Positions 1-64,000 of a DNA stretch of 64,000 nt are shown here, piece after piece. Positions within the stretch are counted from its first letter, which is position 1, and every line of letters begins with the position of its first letter. The DNA is from Macrosoma leucophasiata (taxonomy: Eukaryota > Arthropoda > Insecta > Lepidoptera > Hedylidae). The notes under the pieces were generated by a model. It did no database searches. It worked only from the letters and a program-made list of their open reading frames with translations, and had not been told where the DNA came from. Position numbers and translations under genes: made by a program. The stretch is taken from the NCBI GenBank assembly GCA_036365455.1, contig JAWQUS010000022.1, positions 5,642,001-5,706,000 on the forward strand, given 5' to 3'.

Positions 1-348
1 CCTGCCGCTTGAGAGTTTAAACTAACTTTCTATTACACAAAGTTAAAAGGTACCTTCAAATGGTGACATATTTATTTTTATGACATCTCCATCATAATTT
101 ACTACAATCACACAATCATGAAGTCCTGCTCATTCAATTCTACCAAGTCTGCTTCTCTGACATCTGAGTAACTTGCAAATACATCATGATGCTGTGAGAA
201 ATGGCAGCATAGCGATCGCTACAAGCATTCTTACTCGAAACTTAACCAAAGTTTTAGCACCAAATTTTAAGTGGAACCTGTGGATCCACTTTTTGAAGGT
301 GGTGGTTCTAGCAGAAAAAAATTAAAAAAGCTAGTTAAGTTAACCAGT

Positions 349-481
349 TCACATGGATGTTAAGTGATAACTGCAGCCTATAGACACTTACACAAAGACC
401 AGAGTCAAAATGCAGATGTGTTACCACTTCTGAGGCCTAATGTGTTATGCCTCTGTGCCATAAATTACGGGGCCGTACAAC
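349..481 (-). repeat. Family B SINE fragment
   Basis: Reverse complement of the family B body and tail (gttaagtgataactgcagcc, ctgaggcctaa, tgttatgcctctgtgcc). No gene is seen in the flanking 1-348 or 482-750. Confidence 0.75.
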
Positions 482-754
482 CTTGTGGTATTTTCTGGTA
501 TTCCCTACCTGTGTGGACGTCTTTCAGCCGACATGATGATGATATTGATAACAAACTCGTATTCCCCAGCTACCATACAAAACCGGTGCGCAGAGTCTCC
601 ACTCGCGAATCAACGAGGAGCAGTGCAAGGCTTGCCTGGTCCAGATCAGTAGGCATCGGTTTTCACTCGTCATCTCCGGCCTCACTAAGATATTGCAGCG
701 GGTCAATGAGCTGGTATGTAGTTACCCATTTTGACTAAGGTCAGAAAATATGTA

Positions 755-1000
755 ATAATACTATGTATAGAATGGACACTTCGACGTCCCGCCCGATTTC
801 CCCGCCTCACCCAACCTCCTCCCCTTTTATGGGCGACGCGGCGCTTAGTATTCTCTACGTTCGACGCACACTGGTGCACGTGTAAATACACGTCACTGAT
901 TACTGTCTGTGTAATAGAGACCAGATTAAGCGTTTGTATGGAATTTTGGCGGAGTGTCCGCGGTGTGCTAAGGTGTAGAGTAGAGTTTGTGAAGATAGCC
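755..1000. repeat. Dispersed repeat N, copy 1
   Basis: Matches 62757-62962 in inverted orientation; shared words include aatggacacttcgacgtccc, ttttggcggagtgtccgcgg and tgtaaatacacgtcac. Class unknown. Confidence 0.7.
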
Positions 1001-1138
1001 TTGTAGAGTTAGGGCCTGTAGAGTTTGAAACTTGGCTCTCCATAAGATCTGATAACTTTAAGCAGTGCGAACCCGCTCGCCTTGGCAACATATTACTCGA
1101 AAATGTTTTTGTTAGGATCATACATGCTTAATTCTTAA

Positions 1139-1700
1139 TCAAAAACGACTGCCTCGTTGGCCCAATGGCCGCAATCGCGATGGTCGTTTCCTGGGTCGGA
1201 AAAATCTGTTATTAGGTTTTTCTGAGATGAGGAAATTTCTAGTAGGAGCCCGGAGTCTGGTACCCGCGCCTCGGAGAGCACCTAAAAGCCGGTCTTGCGC
1301 CCGATCTCTCTTCGGTCGGGTTGTATTGCCGTCCCATCGGTCTATGAGAGTGAGGGAATGAGTGCACCTGTGTTTGCGCATACACTTGTGCACTATGATA
1401 TCTCCCGCGCAGTTGGCTGGTCTCCGTCTAGATAAGCCGCCGTAGCTGAGCTGACCCCGCGAACTTCGTATTGCCTCAGAATGAAATAATGTGTCAAAGG
1501 TTTGATAGATACGATTTGTTTATGAAACTGAAATGTGGTTTTTACTATTTCAATTTCAACATTCAATTTCTTCATATTTTCTTTACCTTTTAAACCTTCC
1601 CTGGACTTTCATAAATCATTCATAACCAAAATTAGCCAAATCGGTCCAACCATTCTCGAGTTTTAGCGAGACTAACGACAGCAAATGATTTTTATATATA
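1139..1700. repeat. Degenerate tRNA-like retroposon followed by a family H fragment
   Basis: A degenerate tRNA-like stretch (gcctcgttggcccaatggcc...tcctgggtcgg) is followed by ggagcccggagtctgg. From about 1450 comes a copy of the family H repeat also seen at 13317-13480 (inverted) and 35305-35425. Nothing coding is visible. Confidence 0.5.
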
Positions 1701-1737
1701 TGGATTATGGATTATTCATTCTCTATACATTTTCCAG

Positions 1738-61819
<60,082 letters not shown>

Positions 61820-61944
61820 GTATATGCTTTTTTTATGATACGATGATAGACAAGCAGACGAGCCACCGTCGCCTATTAACGTTCGCCCTGAAAGGCTCCA
61901 TGACGCTTTTTTTAAAATAGTAACGTACCTAGTCAAATATATGT

Positions 61945-62040
61945 GTGGCCTATAGATATTATTTTCTGGTCTGGGTTTCCGTGTATGTGTATATGTGGGT
62001 ATACACCTAATGCGGAGCTGTGAGTGGAAGCGTATTTTTT
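61945..62040 (+). repeat. Family D SINE tail, diverged
   Basis: tgtggcctatagatattatt ... gctgtgagtggaagcgtatt matches the family D 3' half; the head is missing. Confidence 0.6.
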
Positions 62041-62394
62041 ACCGACTTCAAAAAGGAGGAGGTTTTCAATACGCCCCTCTCAATGTGTTTTTTTTTTTGG
62101 CTGTACGTTACTCGATTTCTCCGGCGTTTGTGGGCTGATTTGCAAAATTATTTTTGCAAATCGACCTTTCTATTTCCTTATATTATTATCAGTCATGGTT
62201 TAAATTAGTATTGGGCACGATGGGGTTGACATGTCGTGGGACAAAACCCCTTTTAAAAATAGAATTATTAATAAACAATAAATATACAACATGTAACGGG
62301 AATAATGCACACTCTTAAACACCTCGATTAGAAAATCGAGTTATAATCATAATACATGAGCTGAAATTGCATGTTTAAGTATTTAATATTTTTA

Positions 62395-62960
62395 TTTAAG
62401 AAACAAGTTGTCCTCAATTTGTACGAACAGTATGCACACCCTATGCATACTTACCCTACCTCTACTTACGACCGCACATAAAACACAAACCAACACACAC
62501 ACGTACACTGTCGCAATGTGATGTAGCGTAACCTGCGTACCCCTATTTAACACTCGCTAGTAATAAGATTCTTTTTCACTATTTTATTTCTTAAATTATT
62601 AATAATAAAATGCACATCTCAACGAGTTCTAATAAACTTGTTGAGTCTAGCATTTAATTTTGGATATATGTTAGTCTCATTTTCGTTTGTATTGACTGTT
62701 TACTAAATGGGTGACCATAATTTCCTTAGTTGTAATTAATTTTGGGACAAAATATTACCTATAGCACACCGCGGACACTCCGCCAAAATTTCGTACAAAC
62801 GCTTAATTTGGTTTCTACCCATTAGTGACGTGTATTTACACGCGCACCTGTGTGCATAGCACGTACAAAATACCAACCGTCGCCCGTAAGCGGGGAAGGG
62901 GTTGAGTGATGCGGGCAAATCGGGCGGGACGTCGAAGTGTCCATTCTATACGTAGTATTA
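62395..62960. repeat. Dispersed repeat N, long copy
   Basis: Its first part (62400-62760) is the inverse of 8500-8850 and its second part (62757-62960) the inverse of 755-1000, so the two pieces belong to one repeat of at least 550 bp. No ORF; class unknown. Confidence 0.7.
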
Positions 62961-62961
62961 A

Positions 62962-64000
62962 TAGGTTGGAGAAAAAGTCTTTTCGCGTTATAGTATGTAT
63001 GAACTTGTAATAAAATCTCTTTGGCTGTAGTATTTGTATCTGGCTGGTTTTGGTATCATTGAAAGTTAAAATTTTAAAGAACATAATTCCAAATTCAAAT
63101 TAGGCAAATGTGTGATTTTCATTTGTTTTTCGTACTGTCAAGATGAGTGAATCTAATGAAGAAATTCGATACATTTTAAAATTTTACTACAAAAAAGGTA
63201 AAAATGCAACGCAAGCCGCGAAAAAAATTTGCGATGTTTATGGACCTAGTGCAGTGTCTGTGAGAGTAGCACAAATTTGGTTTAAGCGTTTTCAATCCGG
63301 AAATTTTGATGTCAAAGATGCACCTCGCTCTGGTCGCCCTATTACGAATAAAATGGATGCCATTTTTGAAAAAGTGGAGCTATATCAACATATCAGTAGT
63401 TACGACGTAGCTGAAGAACTGAGAATTGATCACAAAACAGTTTTGGCGCATTTGAAAAAAGCTGGGTACAAAAAAAAGCTCGATATTTGGGTACCTCACG
63501 AGCTCACTGATAGAAACCTAATGAACCGTGTACTCATTTGTGATTCTTTATTACGACGTAATGAAACCGAATCATTTTTGAAGAAGCTGATAACTGGTGA
63601 TGAAAAGTGTATCACGTACGACAAGAACGTGCGAAAAAGGTCGTGGTCAAAGGCCGGTCAGGCTTCACAGACTGTGGCGAAACCCGGGTTAACTCGCAAT
63701 AAGGTGATGTTGTGTGTGTGGTGGGATTGGAAGGGCATTATTCATTATGAGCTATTACCACCAGGCAGGACTATCGATTCTGAACTCTACTGCGAACAAC
63801 TGATGAGATTAAAGCAAGAAGTTGAGAGAAAGCGGCCGGAATTGATCAACAGAAGGGGTGTGGTGTTTCATCATGATAACGCTAGACCTCACACATCTAT
63901 AGCCACTCAGCAAAAATTAAGAGAGTTTGGCTGGGAGGTGTTAATGCATCCGCCGTATAGTCCTGACCTTGCACCTTCAGATTTCCACCTGTTTCGGTCT
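62962..64000 (+). mobile_element. Mariner element, 5' terminal inverted repeat and transposase, cut by window end
   Basis: The element begins near 62962 after TA with taggttggagaaaaagtctt, a mariner-type terminus. The 3' end is outside the window, so integrity of the right terminus cannot be judged. It lies in the intron downstream of Nf1 w38, in the same orientation. Confidence 0.85.
63143..64000 (+). CDS. Mariner transposase (D,D34D), apparently intact, 3' partial
   Basis: Open for 286 codons from ATG at 63143 to the window edge; mariner transposases are usually about 345 residues. It shows an N-terminal paired-like HTH region (NATQAAKKICDVYGPSAVSV), WFKRFQSG, the linker WVPHELTDRNLMNR, and the DDE domain. 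The catalytic residues are ITGDEK (D1), HHDNARPH (D2) and YSPDLAPSDFHLF (D3), with 34 residues between D2 and D3. The enzyme would cut and paste its own element at TA sites. No frameshift or stop is seen, which suggests recent insertion. Confidence 0.93.
   Translation, partial: MSESNEEIRYILKFYYKKGKNATQAAKKICDVYGPSAVSVRVAQIWFKRFQSGNFDVKDAPRSGRPITNKMDAIFEKVELYQHISSYDVAEELRIDHKTVLAHLKKAGYKKKLDIWVPHELTDRNLMNRVLICDSLLRRNETESFLKKLITGDEKCITYDKNVRKRSWSKAGQASQTVAKPGLTRNKVMLCVWWDWKGIIHYELLPPGRTIDSELYCEQLMRLKQEVERKRPELINRRGVVFHHDNARPHTSIATQQKLREFGWEVLMHPPYSPDLAPSDFHLFRS

Noticed and set aside
1..1737. The Nf1 start codon exon
   Set aside because: No frame here gives the conserved N-terminal residues; frames at 364-738 and 731-1006 are in repeats. 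The ATG at 1762 is internal.

Overview
The window is animal nuclear DNA, most likely from a lepidopteran (moth or butterfly). It carries the middle of one large gene, the Ras-GAP neurofibromin (Nf1), on the + strand from 1738 to 61819. I assembled 38 exons (w1-w38, 5,368 coding bases, about 1,789 codons). Every junction agrees in phase, and all introns are GT-AG except one GC-AG intron. The peptide follows fly and human neurofibromin in order: N-terminal helical repeats, Cys/Ser-rich region, GAP-related domain (arginine finger in w26, FLRFINPA in w28) and Sec14-PH module (w32-w37). The first coding exon(s) lie upstream of the window and the C-terminal part lies downstream. The lepidopteran assignment rests on insect-type Nf1 peptide, AT-rich introns and repeat tails typical of that order. 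No host protein-coding gene other than Nf1 was found.

Layout: 1-1737 is repeat-rich sequence before w1. 1738-30721 holds w1-w22, separated by introns full of short retroposons, MITEs and LINE fragments. 30609-33453, 36101-38794 and 41089-43450 are three minisatellite arrays, each built from the 3' end of an Nf1 exon (w22, w24, w26) plus its 5' splice site and the first intron bases. The w27-w28 intron, at the position of the mammalian alternative exon 23a, contains a full-length U2 snRNA gene (45782-45969). 47808-61819 holds w28-w38. The last kilobase is an apparently intact mariner transposase that runs off the window.

Repeat families are lettered here for cross-reference. A: tRNA-headed SINE of about 310 bp. 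B: SINE of about 280 bp with a LINE-like 3' tail. C: SINE of about 340 bp. D: tRNA-headed SINE of about 210 bp. E: element with inverted tRNA-like arms. F: Tc1-like MITE. G, H, I, L, M, N: unclassified dispersed repeats. There are also hAT, PIF and fold-back MITEs and pieces of RTE, Jockey, CR1-like and restriction-like-endonuclease LINEs.

The most unusual observation is a recurrent duplication of Nf1 5' splice sites by unrelated routes. Three are high-copy tandem arrays (20, 43 and 26 donor copies). One is a dispersed copy of an exon end with its donor (w7). Three are transposon insertions whose target-site duplications copy the exon|intron junction (w4, w11, w19). The arrays sit in exons whose third codon positions are almost entirely G or C, next to exons of ordinary composition.
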